Source: Bacillota bacterium (lineage in GTDB: Bacteria > Bacillota_E > JAJZYS01 > JAJYTV01). Taken from it: a stretch of 23,783 nucleotides of DNA. The stretch lies in NCBI GenBank assembly GCA_021845645.1, contig JAJZVM010000057.1:1-23783 (forward strand). Direction: 5' to 3'. Position numbers and translations under genes: made by a program. The notes under the pieces were generated by a model. That model was not told the origin of the DNA. It worked only from the letters and a program-made list of their open reading frames with translations, and made no database searches. Shown one piece after another: positions 1-8,400 of this stretch; positions within the stretch are counted from its first letter, which is position 1; each line of letters starts with the position of its first letter.

Positions 1-2
1 CG

Positions 3-1139
3 AACTTCACCGGCTCGCTCCTGCGCATACCGTTCGGCGCCTGGGTGGACAGCCGCGGCGGCAGGAGACCCTTCCTCATTCTTCTCGGCATCACGCTTGT
101 GGGCGTCGCCCTCCTGCTGCTGCTGCTGCACGCCGACTATCCGAAGCACATGGCGGGTCTCTACCCGGTGCTCCTGATCCTCGGCATGCTGATCGGCTCG
201 GGCATCGCCACCTTCTCCGTCGGCATCGCGCAGGTCTCGTACTGGTTCCCGCGCCAGCGGCAGGGCGGCCCGCTCGGCATCTACGCCGGTCTCGGCAACG
301 CGGCGCCTGGCCTCTCCTCCTGGCTGCTGCCGCTCACGGTGGCGGGGCTCGGGCTGCTCTCGGCCTACAGCATCTGGTTCGTCGTCCTCCTTGTCATCGC
401 GATCGCCTATGCGCTCGGGATGCGAGACGCACCCTGGTTCCAGCTGAAGAACAGGGGCGCCTCTGACGCGGACGTCGGCAAGGTGATGCGCCAGATGGGT
501 CAGGACATGGTACCCACCGGCTCCACCTGGTCGGGTCTGCGTGCGGCGGCCCGCGTCCCCGAGACCTGGGCGCTCGTCCTGCTTTACTTCCTCTCCTTCG
601 GCGGCTTCCTCGCCCTCACCAGCTGGCTTCCGTCGCTCTGGCACGTCGCGTACAAGGAGCCCCTGACGACAGGCGGCATCCTGACCCTCACCTTCTCCTT
701 CCTCGCCTCGCTCGTGCGCGTGCCGGGCGGTATCCTGGCGGATCGCCTCTCCGTCCGCTACGCCCTGATGGGCAACCTCCTGCTCATGCTGGTAGGAGCG
801 CTGATCATGGCGTTCGCCCCCACCGTCGCGGTCGCGGTGCTGGGCGAGGTGGTGCTGGCGATCGGCATCGGGCTCCAGAACGCCGTCGTCTTCAAGCTTG
901 TGCCGCGCTACGTGCCGCAGGCGGTCGGCGGAGCGTCGGGATGGGTGGGCGGCCTGGGCGCCTTCGGCGGCTTCATCCTGCCACCGGTCATGGGCCTCGT
1001 TGCCGGCGTGTCCGGGGCCTACCCGCTTGGATTGCTCGTGATCGCACTGCTGGTCCTCCTCGAAGGGCTGGTCGTGGCCTGGCTCGGCAGCCTGGCGCGG
1101 CGCCGCACCCTGACATCGGAGGTACCCGCCGCGGGTTGA
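3..1139 (+). CDS. narK: NarK-type nitrate/nitrite transporter, 5'-truncated
   Basis: This is a major facilitator superfamily protein of the nitrate/nitrite porter (NNP) family, which moves nitrate in or exchanges nitrate for nitrite across the cytoplasmic membrane. The reading frame is open from base 3, so the N-terminus (perhaps 50 residues) lies outside the window; an internal GTG at 45 is not the real start. Visible marks are LLRIPFGAWVD followed by GGRRP near the left edge (MFS motif A, with the substrate-binding Arg of TM2), GIYAGLGNAAPG (first NNP glycine signature), SLVRVPGGILADR at about 707-745 (the second binding Arg) and GGLGAFGGFILPP (second NNP signature). About ten hydrophobic segments are visible. 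It converges on the nar operon and so is transcribed separately from narGHJI. Family assignment is firm; the direction of transport cannot be read from sequence. Confidence 0.9.
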   Translation, partial: NFTGSLLRIPFGAWVDSRGGRRPFLILLGITLVGVALLLLLLHADYPKHMAGLYPVLLILGMLIGSGIATFSVGIAQVSYWFPRQRQGGPLGIYAGLGNAAPGLSSWLLPLTVAGLGLLSAYSIWFVVLLVIAIAYALGMRDAPWFQLKNRGASDADVGKVMRQMGQDMVPTGSTWSGLRAAARVPETWALVLLYFLSFGGFLALTSWLPSLWHVAYKEPLTTGGILTLTFSFLASLVRVPGGILADRLSVRYALMGNLLLMLVGALIMAFAPTVAVAVLGEVVLAIGIGLQNAVVFKLVPRYVPQAVGGASGWVGGLGAFGGFILPPVMGLVAGVSGAYPLGLLVIALLVLLEGLVVAWLGSLARRRTLTSEVPAAG

Positions 1140-1197
1140 GCAGTCGGGTCGGAGCCGCCGGCCGGTGCCTGATCTCGGATCCGCGGTACGCCGTGCC

Positions 1198-1228
1198 GCA
1201 GGGGCCCTCCACAGCTGAAGGCCCCTGC
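1198..1228. terminator. Hairpin between convergent genes
   Basis: GCAGGGGCC (1198-1206) and GGCCCCTGC (1220-1228) form a perfect 9-bp stem with a 13-nt loop. It sits 58 bp after the narK stop and 69 bp before the stop of the convergent TDT transporter gene, so it could end transcription from both sides. There is no clear T-tract on either side, so factor-independent termination is only likely. Confidence 0.55.
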
Positions 1229-1297
1229 ATCTCGTTCGAAGGATCGCAATCCATGAGGTACGCCTCGGAATTGCGCGGACAGATGCGCGTCGGCCGG

Positions 1298-2335
1298 TCA
1301 GGAGATGGCGGCAGGCCGCGCGAGCAATGCGCGGGCCATGTACGCGAACACGACCGCCCAGGCTGCGAAGGCGACCCAGCTGACGGCCCATGCCAGCGGG
1401 GGCAGCCACGGCAAGCGCGCCACCTTGCCGAAGAGGTCGGTCGCCGTCGCATACATGCCGAGCGGGAAGACGATGCTCCAGAGCGCGGGTTCGTAGGTCA
1501 GCGGGCGCCCGCCGCGACCGTAGCGCCAGAGCCCGAAGATCAGAAGACAGGGGATCCAGAAGCTGCCGAAGGCCCAGAACATGAAGGACACGGCGGTGAT
1601 GACAGGCAAAAGCTCCTGCAACTGCCCCGGCAAGGGCGTCGCGAGCAGGCGGACGCCCGCGAGCACGGTGATCGCCGTAGCGCCCATGTTGATCCAGTAG
1701 GGTGGGGTCATCTCGTCCGCCGTCATGGCAGAGAGCAGCATGCGCGCGGTGACGATCGTGATCAGGATGAGGTAGAGGATCGACCCGATCCCCCAGAACA
1801 TCGCTGCGACAAAGCCGAGAAGGGCCCGATCAGGGCCTGTGGACGACAGCACGGATGCCGCTGTGGACACCGATTGCGTCGCGACCACCCAGACCAGCCA
1901 GGAGGCGTTGACGCTGGGTCCGAGCGGCCGGTCGCTGCCCCCGAGCATCAGCCCCACCGGGATGGTGTAGGTGAGCAGGAGCCAGGAGAGCAGGCCGACG
2001 AGGCCCAAGGCTGCCGCGACGCCGTGGTCGCCCGCAGAGGCGTAGCGCACCGCGAGCACGTCGGAGGCCGCGACGAACGTAAAGAAGCCGAAGGCCGTGC
2101 CCGGTGTCGTGGCGTCTGCGCGCACTGCGGCGGCGCACGTGAGCATGCGGCCGACATGTAGGGCGATCAGCACCGCGTAACCCGCGGTCCCCACGACCAG
2201 CAGGAGCATGGAGAACGCCTGCAGGTCGAAGAGTTGCGCCGCGGTCGAGACGATGCCGGTAGCCATGACGAATGCGAAGTAGCCGGGGTATAGGTGTTCG
2301 AGCGCCCGGCGGGGCGCTACGGCATCATGTACCAG
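1298..2335 (-). CDS. TDT-family (TehA/SLAC1-like) anion or C4-dicarboxylate transporter
   Basis: A membrane protein with about ten hydrophobic helices of the tellurite-resistance/dicarboxylate transporter family (Mae1, TehA, SLAC1). Members carry malate, sulfite or inorganic anions including nitrate. The family N-terminal motif YPGYFAFVMATGIVSTA spans the first ATG (2266), so the ATG cuts a conserved segment in half and has no ribosome binding site. The frame is open further upstream but has no ATG, GTG or TTG there. A CTG at 2335 follows AAGGAG by 8 nt and lies 23 nt after the preceding gene's stop, so I place the start there; a start at 2266 (322 aa) is the conservative alternative. It is the last gene of the nar operon, which suggests nitrate, nitrite or organic anion transport linked to nitrate respiration. 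The substrate is an inference. Confidence 0.8.
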   Translation of the reverse strand: MVHDAVAPRRALEHLYPGYFAFVMATGIVSTAAQLFDLQAFSMLLLVVGTAGYAVLIALHVGRMLTCAAAVRADATTPGTAFGFFTFVAASDVLAVRYASAGDHGVAAALGLVGLLSWLLLTYTIPVGLMLGGSDRPLGPSVNASWLVWVVATQSVSTAASVLSSTGPDRALLGFVAAMFWGIGSILYLILITIVTARMLLSAMTADEMTPPYWINMGATAITVLAGVRLLATPLPGQLQELLPVITAVSFMFWAFGSFWIPCLLIFGLWRYGRGGRPLTYEPALWSIVFPLGMYATATDLFGKVARLPWLPPLAWAVSWVAFAAWAVVFAYMARALLARPAAIS

Positions 2336-2343
2336 CGGGCATT

Positions 2344-2349
2344 CTCCTT
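2344..2349 (-). promoter_or_regulatory. Ribosome binding site supporting a CTG start
   Basis: AAGGAG on the minus strand is followed after 8 nt by CTG (2335-2333), in frame with the TDT transporter. No ATG, GTG or TTG in that frame lies between this site and the internal ATG at 2266. An ATG that overlaps the site's spacer is in another frame and stops after five codons. Confidence 0.4.
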
Positions 2350-2358
2350 CGCGCGTGG

Positions 2359-2640
2359 CTAGTCGCTTGCGTGACGTCTCTCGAACGACTCGGACAGGAT
2401 GCGGAACGCGGGAATGTCCGAGGAGATCTCGCTGCGGAACGCGTCGAGATCCCGGGCGTTCGCCGCCACCAGGACGAGCCGGTTCGTCTGCTCGATATCC
2501 TGGATCTGCAGGAGTCTCGCCTCGATATCGTCCGGGATGGAACCGAAGCGCATGACCAGCACCGCCTGAAGGTCCTCGAGGTCCTCACGCAGGATCCGGC
2601 TCTTGCGCTGCTCCACAGTGATTTCGTGACCGGTTGCCAC
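2359..2640 (-). CDS. Small DUF4351-like protein in the nar operon
   Basis: A 93-aa soluble, charged, probably helical protein with no signal peptide or membrane segment. The start is the GTG at 2640, chosen because GGAGG precedes it by 7 nt. The segment LQAVLVMRFGSIPDDIEARL, followed by a leucine-rich helix and a late A-x-DLDAF stretch, resembles DUF4351, a short C-terminal domain often found on Rpn/PD-(D/E)XK-type proteins and also alone in cyanobacteria and other bacteria. It lies 32 nt after narI and 23 nt before the proposed start of the TDT transporter, so it is probably cotranscribed with the nitrate reductase. The reading frame extends open much further upstream, but that part only shadows narI and narJ. 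Function is unknown; the family resemblance is from memory of the motif pattern. Confidence 0.7.
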   Translation of the reverse strand: MATGHEITVEQRKSRILREDLEDLQAVLVMRFGSIPDDIEARLLQIQDIEQTNRLVLVAANARDLDAFRSEISSDIPAFRILSESFERRHASD

Positions 2641-2672
2641 TGTACCGCCTCCGATCGGTGCACGCTGGATGG

Positions 2673-3386
2673 TCACTGGCTCTGGTCCCTGCCTGCCCGC
2701 TCGGCGGGCAGGGCCGGTGCGCGACGCCGGTACTGCATGGGCGCACGCCGCAGGTACGCGAGCGGCAGGCTGAAGATGTGCACGAGCCTTGTGAACGGCG
2801 AGACCGCAAAGAGCGCGAGGGCCGTGAGAATGTGCAGCTGCAGCACAAGAGGCACGTCCGCCATCAGCCCAGCGTCGGGGTGGAGCAGGAACACGCCGCG
2901 GATCCAGGGCCCGACGGTCGTGCGGTACTCGTAGGGAAGATGCGCCACGTTGTAGACGAGGGTCATCAGCATGCCCAGCGCCACCGTGGCAATGAGAAAG
3001 CCGAGGGCCAGCCAGTCTGCCGTGGAGGTGTGCGCACGCACGCGACGTACGATCAGGCGCCGCCAGAGCAGCAGGATGAGACCCACGAGGGCCATGAGCC
3101 CTGTGATGCCGCCCATCACCATGGCGCCCATGTGGTAGAGATGGTCCGATACGCCCAAGGCGTGGTAGAGGCTGATCGGCACGAGGAGGCCCGCGACGTG
3201 GCCGAGGAAGACGAAAATGATGCCCCAGTGGAACAGGGGACTGCCGAGCCGCAGCAGGCGCTTCTCGAGCAATTCGCTCGACTTCGACGTCCAGCCGATC
3301 TGGTCGTAGTTGTAGCGCGTGAGCATGCCCACCACGAGCAGCATCAGGCAAAGGTACGGATAGACGACCCAGAGGAATTCGTTCAC
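2673..3386 (-). CDS. narI: Respiratory nitrate reductase gamma subunit, cytochrome b
   Basis: NarI is the di-heme membrane anchor that takes electrons from quinol and passes them to NarH. Five hydrophobic helices are visible. Heme ligands are recognisable by spacing: two His ten residues apart in PLFHWGIIFVFLGH (H53 and H63 counted from the GTG) and two His eighteen apart in LQLHILTAL...LVHIFS. These match the E. coli NarI pairs 56/66 and 187/205. GTG at 3386 is preferred because GGGAGG lies 7 nt upstream; the TTG at 3389 would leave only 4 nt. Length (237 aa) is normal for the family. It begins 17 nt after the narJ stop and is followed by the DUF4351-like gene. Confidence 0.96.
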   Translation of the reverse strand: MNEFLWVVYPYLCLMLLVVGMLTRYNYDQIGWTSKSSELLEKRLLRLGSPLFHWGIIFVFLGHVAGLLVPISLYHALGVSDHLYHMGAMVMGGITGLMALVGLILLLWRRLIVRRVRAHTSTADWLALGFLIATVALGMLMTLVYNVAHLPYEYRTTVGPWIRGVFLLHPDAGLMADVPLVLQLHILTALALFAVSPFTRLVHIFSLPLAYLRRAPMQYRRRAPALPAERAGRDQSQ

Positions 3387-3403
3387 CAAGGCACCTCCCT
3401 TCG

Positions 3404-3973
3404 CTAGAGGTAGTGGAGCGGATAGGGCAGCGCGAGGTCTTCCGCGCCACCACGCGGAGCCTCGGCCGCTTCCGCGCCCGTGGGCAGGGCGGTGAGGATC
3501 GCCTGCAGCAGCGGGAGGTAAAGGGCATGCCGGTCCAGCCTTTCGGCGATGCCCGCGATGGCCCGCGCGAGGCGGTACGACAGCTCTCGGTCGTCGTGGT
3601 CCGCGGGCATCTCGGCCAGGAACTCGAGCAGCAGCGGGATGTAGTCCGGCAATTCATCCCGAGGGCATACGAAGCCGCAGCTGCGCAGCTCCTGCTTGAG
3701 TTCCAGAAGGGCAGGTGCGCGGTCGCGGACGTCGCCACGCTCCTGGAAGGTGAGGTAGAGCGAGAGATCCTCGCGGAAATCGAAGGTGGCGACGTACTGC
3801 GCCTCGCGCTCCGTATCCGGCAAGGCGAGGGTCGCCTCGAGAAACCGGCGCAGCAGGTCTCTTGCAGGCGGCTCCGCGATCTCCCCGAGAGCCTCGACGA
3901 CCGTATCGAACGTCTCGCGATCGGGATAGCCGAGCAGCAGCGCGCCCGCCTTGAGCAGCATCCGTCGGCTCAC
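3404..3973 (-). CDS. narJ: Nitrate reductase assembly chaperone NarJ
   Basis: NarJ is a cytoplasmic TorD-family chaperone that binds apo-NarG and permits insertion of the molybdenum cofactor and FeS clusters; it is not part of the mature enzyme. The 189-aa product carries the family pattern YVATFDF, then LYLTF, GDVRDRAPALLELK, and the DELPDYIPLLLEFLA stretch. The GTG start at 3973 overlaps the narH stop as GTGA, a 4-nt overlap typical of translational coupling. A second in-frame ATG at 3961 would remove only four residues. The stop precedes narI by 17 nt. The length is slightly shorter than E. coli NarJ (236 aa) but in the normal range for many bacteria. Confidence 0.93.
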   Translation of the reverse strand: MSRRMLLKAGALLLGYPDRETFDTVVEALGEIAEPPARDLLRRFLEATLALPDTEREAQYVATFDFREDLSLYLTFQERGDVRDRAPALLELKQELRSCGFVCPRDELPDYIPLLLEFLAEMPADHDDRELSYRLARAIAGIAERLDRHALYLPLLQAILTALPTGAEAAEAPRGGAEDLALPYPLHYL

Positions 3974-5490
3974 CGGAGGTCCCCCTTGTCGACCGCCCGC
4001 AGTTCGATCGAACGGCGGCCTTTCGTGAACGTGCCTTCCGGCGGAAGCACGTCGTCCAGGCTGCACCCGCCCTGCAAGGCCTGCAGGTCGGGCTCGCCCT
4101 CCCTGCGGGCCGACGGAATCACGAAGCGTTCGTCGTACTTGGCGATGCCGAGGAGCCGCATCATGTCCTCCACTTGCACCGCCGTGAGGCCCGCAGCCTC
4201 CAGCATCTGCTCGTCCCCAGGCAGGCCGAGCGTCTTGCTGCGCAGGAACGCGCGCATCGTCGCCAGCCGCCGCAGCACGGTGCGGACCACGTCCACGTCC
4301 CCGGCCGCAAGCAGGTTCGCCAGGTACTCCATCGGGATGCGCATCGCTTCGATCGCCGGCAGGATCTCGTCGGCGGTGGTGGCGGGCCGCGTCGCTTCGA
4401 CGTGACTCATGATCGGACTGAGCGGCGGCACGTACCAGACCATCGGCAAGGTGCGGTACTCGGGGTGCAGCGGCAGGGCGATCCCCCACTCGACGGCCAT
4501 TTTGTAGACGGGGGACTTCTGCGCCGCTTCGATCCAGGCGTCGGTGATGCCCGCCTCGCGGGCCGCCTGGATGACGGCGGGGTCGCTAGGGTCCAGGAAG
4601 ACGGAGAGCTGCGATCGCAGGAGATCCTTCTCGTCCTCGACCGATGCCGCCGCCTTGACGCGGTCTGCGTCATAGAAGACGACGCCGAGGTAGCGGATGC
4701 GGCCGACGCAGGTCTCCGAGCAGACGGTCGGCAATCCAGCCTCGATGCGGGGGTAGCAGAAGGTGCACTTCTCCGCCTTGTGGGTCTGCCAGTTGAAGTA
4801 GACCTTCTTGTAAGGGCAGGCGCTGACGCAGAAGCGCCAGCCACGGCAGGCGTCCTGATCCACCAGCACGATGCCGTCCTCCTCGCGCTTGTACATCGCG
4901 CCGGACGGGCAGGCGGCGACGCAGGCGGGGTTCAGGCAGTGCTCGCAGATGCGCGGCAGGTAGAACATGAAGGCCTGCTCGTACTCGAAGGCGACGTGCT
5001 CGGCAAGGCCCTTGAGATTCGGGTCCGAAGGCGCATGCTGCGGTGCGCCGGCGAGGTCGTCCTCCCAGTTCGGTCCCCAGGACGGCGCATCCATCGGCTC
5101 CCCGGTAAGCTGCGAGCGCGGCCGGGCGACCGGCTGATAGCGGCGCTCCGGGCTTGCGATCAGGTTCTCGTAGTCGTAGGTCCAGGGCTCGTAGTAGTCG
5201 TCGATCTCCGGCAGATCGGGATTGTGGAAGATGCGCGCGAGCTTCTCGATCGGCCCGCCGGCGCGCAGCTGGAGCTTGCCGCCACGAAGCTGCCAGCCGC
5301 CGCGGTAGCGCTCCTGATCCTCCCAACGCTTCGGGTAGCCGATGCCTGGCTTCGTCTCCACGTTGTTGAACCACATGTATTCGGCGCCGGAGCGGTTCGT
5401 CCACGTGTTCTTGCAGGTGACGCTGCAGGTGTGGCAGCCGATGCACTTGTCGAGGTTCATGACCATCGCGACCTGAGCCTTAATCCTCAA
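3970..5490 (-). CDS. narH: Respiratory nitrate reductase beta subunit, FeS protein
   Basis: NarH carries electrons from NarI hemes to NarG through three [4Fe-4S] clusters and one [3Fe-4S] cluster on the cytoplasmic face. The 506-aa product shows CIGCHTCSVTC (C16, C19, C22, C26), CEHCLNPACVAACP, CRGWRFCVSACP (Trp in place of one Cys, the known hallmark of the [3Fe-4S] site) and CTFCYPRIEAGLPTVC. The start is a TTG at 5490, which gives the standard family N-terminus MRIKAQ...LDKC and overlaps the end of narG by 11 nt. A later ATG would remove the conserved first strand. The stop overlaps the narJ start by 4 nt. Confidence 0.97.
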   Translation of the reverse strand: MRIKAQVAMVMNLDKCIGCHTCSVTCKNTWTNRSGAEYMWFNNVETKPGIGYPKRWEDQERYRGGWQLRGGKLQLRAGGPIEKLARIFHNPDLPEIDDYYEPWTYDYENLIASPERRYQPVARPRSQLTGEPMDAPSWGPNWEDDLAGAPQHAPSDPNLKGLAEHVAFEYEQAFMFYLPRICEHCLNPACVAACPSGAMYKREEDGIVLVDQDACRGWRFCVSACPYKKVYFNWQTHKAEKCTFCYPRIEAGLPTVCSETCVGRIRYLGVVFYDADRVKAAASVEDEKDLLRSQLSVFLDPSDPAVIQAAREAGITDAWIEAAQKSPVYKMAVEWGIALPLHPEYRTLPMVWYVPPLSPIMSHVEATRPATTADEILPAIEAMRIPMEYLANLLAAGDVDVVRTVLRRLATMRAFLRSKTLGLPGDEQMLEAAGLTAVQVEDMMRLLGIAKYDERFVIPSARREGEPDLQALQGGCSLDDVLPPEGTFTKGRRSIELRAVDKGDLR

Positions 5491-8400
5491 GCCAGTCCAC
5501 CTCCCCCAGGCGCCGCACCACGGTCATCTCGTCACGTTGGTGTCCCGTCGGGCCGTAGTAATTGAAGCCGTAGCTCAGCTGCGCGTAGCCGCCGATCATG
5601 TGCGTCGGCTTGGGCAGCACCCGCGTCAGGCTGTTGTGCGCGCCGCCTCTGTCGCCTGTGACTTTCGTCCCAGGCACCGCGATCGTGCGGTCCTGTGCGT
5701 GGTACATGATGGCCACGCCCTCCGGGATGCGGTGACTCACGACCGCGCGCGCCGCCACGGCGCCGTTGCGGTTCAAGGCCTCCAGCCAGTCGTTGTCCTT
5801 CACATCGAGAGCCTCGGCGTCCTTGGGACTGAGCCAGATCGTCGGACCGCCGCGGAACAGCGTGAGCATAGTCAGGGTGTCGGTGTAGGTCGAGTGGATC
5901 CCCCACTTGCCGTGCGGCGTCAGGTAGCGCAGGGTCAGCTGCTTGCCATTGGCCGGGCTCTCCTGGCCCTGCGGGAAGGGGTGCACCATGAGCGGCGGGC
6001 GGTAGACGGGCAATCCTTCGCCGAAGTCCAGCATCACCTCGTGGTCGACGTAGAAGTGCTGGCGGCCCGTGAGCGTACGCCAAGGGATCTCGAGTTCAAC
6101 GTTCGCCGTGAATGGCGAGTAGCGCCTACCATGCGCCTCGAGGCCGCTCCATACCGGGGCGGCGATCGCCAGGCGGGGTTGCGCTGTCAGATCCTTGACC
6201 GTGTAGACGTCCTCTTCCCTGCCGCGCGCCACCTCGCCCAGCCTGAGTCCCGTCGACGGCTCGAGCGCCTTCCAGGCGGCCACCGCCTGGTGCCCGTTCG
6301 TGGCGCCGGAGAGCCTCAGGATTGCGTTCGCTGCCTGCTCCGCCGTTTCAAGTCTCGGGCGACCCATGCCCGGGCCCTCCCGCCGGCTCGTCCCAAGCTC
6401 TCTAGCGAGGGCCTGATACGCGTCGGCGGTGGGGATGACAATGCCCTTCTGGGTGATCTGCCGCTCTGCGCGCGGGCCGAGGGTCGTCATCTGCTGGTAG
6501 ACGTGGGGGTAGTCGCGCTCGACCAGGAGCAGGCGCGGCATCGTCTTCCCAGGCACCGGCTCCACGTCGCCCTGCCGCCAGTCCCGCACCTCGCCGAGGG
6601 GCTGTCCCGTCTCCTGCGGCGTGTCGTGCAGGAGCGGCGCCATGACAAGGTCTTCCTGCGCGGGAAGGTGATCCTCGGCGAGTTCCGAAAACTTGCGCGC
6701 AATCGTGCGGAACGTGTCCCAGTCGCTCCTCGTCTCCCAAGGCGGCGAGATCGCCGGGTTGAAGGGATGCACGAAAGGGTGCATATCGGTGCTGCTGATG
6801 TCGTGCTTCTCGTACCACGTGGCGGCCGGCAGCACGATGTCGGCGTAGAGGCCGCTGCCCGTCATGCGGAAGTCGATGTCGACGAGGAGGTCGAGCTTGC
6901 CCTGCGGCGCTTCGCCCTCGCAGGCCACGGTCGCGGGCCGCCTCAGGCCGTCTTCCTTCGAGAGGATGTGGCCGTCCGCGCCGAGAAGGTGCCGCAGGAA
7001 GTATTCGTGCCCCTTGCCACTGGAGGCAAGAAGGTTTGCCCGCCAGAGGAAGAAGACGCGCGGGAAGTTCTCCTCGAGATCCGGAGCGTCGATGGAGAAG
7101 GCGAGTTCGCCCTCCTTGAGGCGCCGCACCACCGACGCGACCGCCGCGGAGTCGTCCGCACCCTCCGCCCTGGCTCTCTTGGCCGTCTCGAGGGAGTTCT
7201 CCCGGAACTGCGGATATGAGGGCAGCCAGCCCAGGCGCGCGGCGAGCGCGTTGACATCCGCGGGGTGCATCTGCGCGAACTTGCCGCCGCCTGGCCAGGT
7301 GAGCTCCTTCGTGTCGAGATCCTCATAGCGGAACTGGTCCGTAGCGAAATAGAAGAACGACGTCCCATTCTGCTGCCGGGCTGCAGGGACCCAGTCGCCG
7401 GCGAAGGCGAGGGTGCTCCAGCCCTCGAGCGGTCGCACCTTCTCCTGGCCGACGTAATGCGCCCAACCGCCGCCGTTGACGCCTTCGCAGCCCGTGAGGA
7501 GCACGAGGCCCACGATGGCGCGGTAGATCACGTCGCTGTGGTACCAATGGTTGATGCCGGCGCCCATCGCGATCATGGCGCGACCCCGGGTCTTCTCCGC
7601 CCCTTCGGCGAACTCGCGCGCCACCTGGATCGCGAGCTTGCGCTCGACGCCGGTGATCGCCTCCTGCCAGGCCGGAGTATAGGGCTTCAGGTCGTCGTAA
7701 TCGGCCGGGTAGTCCCCGGGCAGGCCCCTCCCCACGCCGACGCTCGCGAGGAGCAGGTCGTAGACGGTCGTCACCAGCACAGGACCTTCGGCCGCCTGAA
7801 GTTCCCGCACCGGCACATGGCGGCGAATGGCCTCACCCTCGCCGCTGCCGAAGTATGGGAAATCGAGGGCGACGGAGCGGTGCTCGCTGCCGAGGAACGT
7901 GAGCCCGGGCGAAACCGGCGAGCCCTCTTCGCTCTCGAGCCTAAGGTTCCAGCGTCCCGAGCCGTCCCAGCGGTAGCCCAGGCTGCCGTTCGGGCAGACA
8001 GGCGCCGAGGTGGTCTCGTCCCACACGACGGTCTTCCAAAGATCCGCCTCGCCTGCGGCGCCGAGGTCGGAGGCGCGCAGGAAGCGATCCGCGTAATGCC
8101 TGCCGTCCCGCTCGCTGAGGCGCACCAGGAACGGCAGGTCGGTGAAGCGCCGCGCGTAGTCCTGGAAGTACGGTACCTGGCGATCCACGTAGAACTCCTT
8201 GAGGATGACGTGCATCATCGCGAGCGCGAGCGCCGCGTCTGTCCCTGCCCTCGCAGGCAGCCAGAGATCTGAGAACTTGACGTATTCGGCATAGTCCGGG
8301 CTGACGGCCGCGACGCGCGTCCCCTTGTAGCGGGCCTCCACCATGAAGTGCGCATCCGGGGTGCGGGTCATCGGCAGGTTCGTGCCCCAGACGATCATGT

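Noticed and set aside
941..2161. 406-codon open frame on the plus strand
   Set aside because: It overlaps the end of narK in another frame and runs antisense to the TDT transporter; the product is charged low-complexity sequence.
2359..3738. 459-codon minus-strand frame as a single large gene
   Set aside because: Only the last 93 codons look like protein and have their own GGAGG and GTG start; the rest shadows narI and narJ.
3404..4489. 361-codon frame as a long NarJ
   Set aside because: The part before 3973 is a shadow of narH; the GTG overlapping the narH stop gives a normal NarJ.
4174..5565. 463-codon open frame on the plus strand
   Set aside because: Antisense to narH, with no family motif; the narH cysteine motifs fix the real strand.
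5537..7219. 560-codon open frame on the plus strand
   Set aside because: Antisense to narG; the composition is that of a GC-rich shadow frame, and narG is unambiguous.
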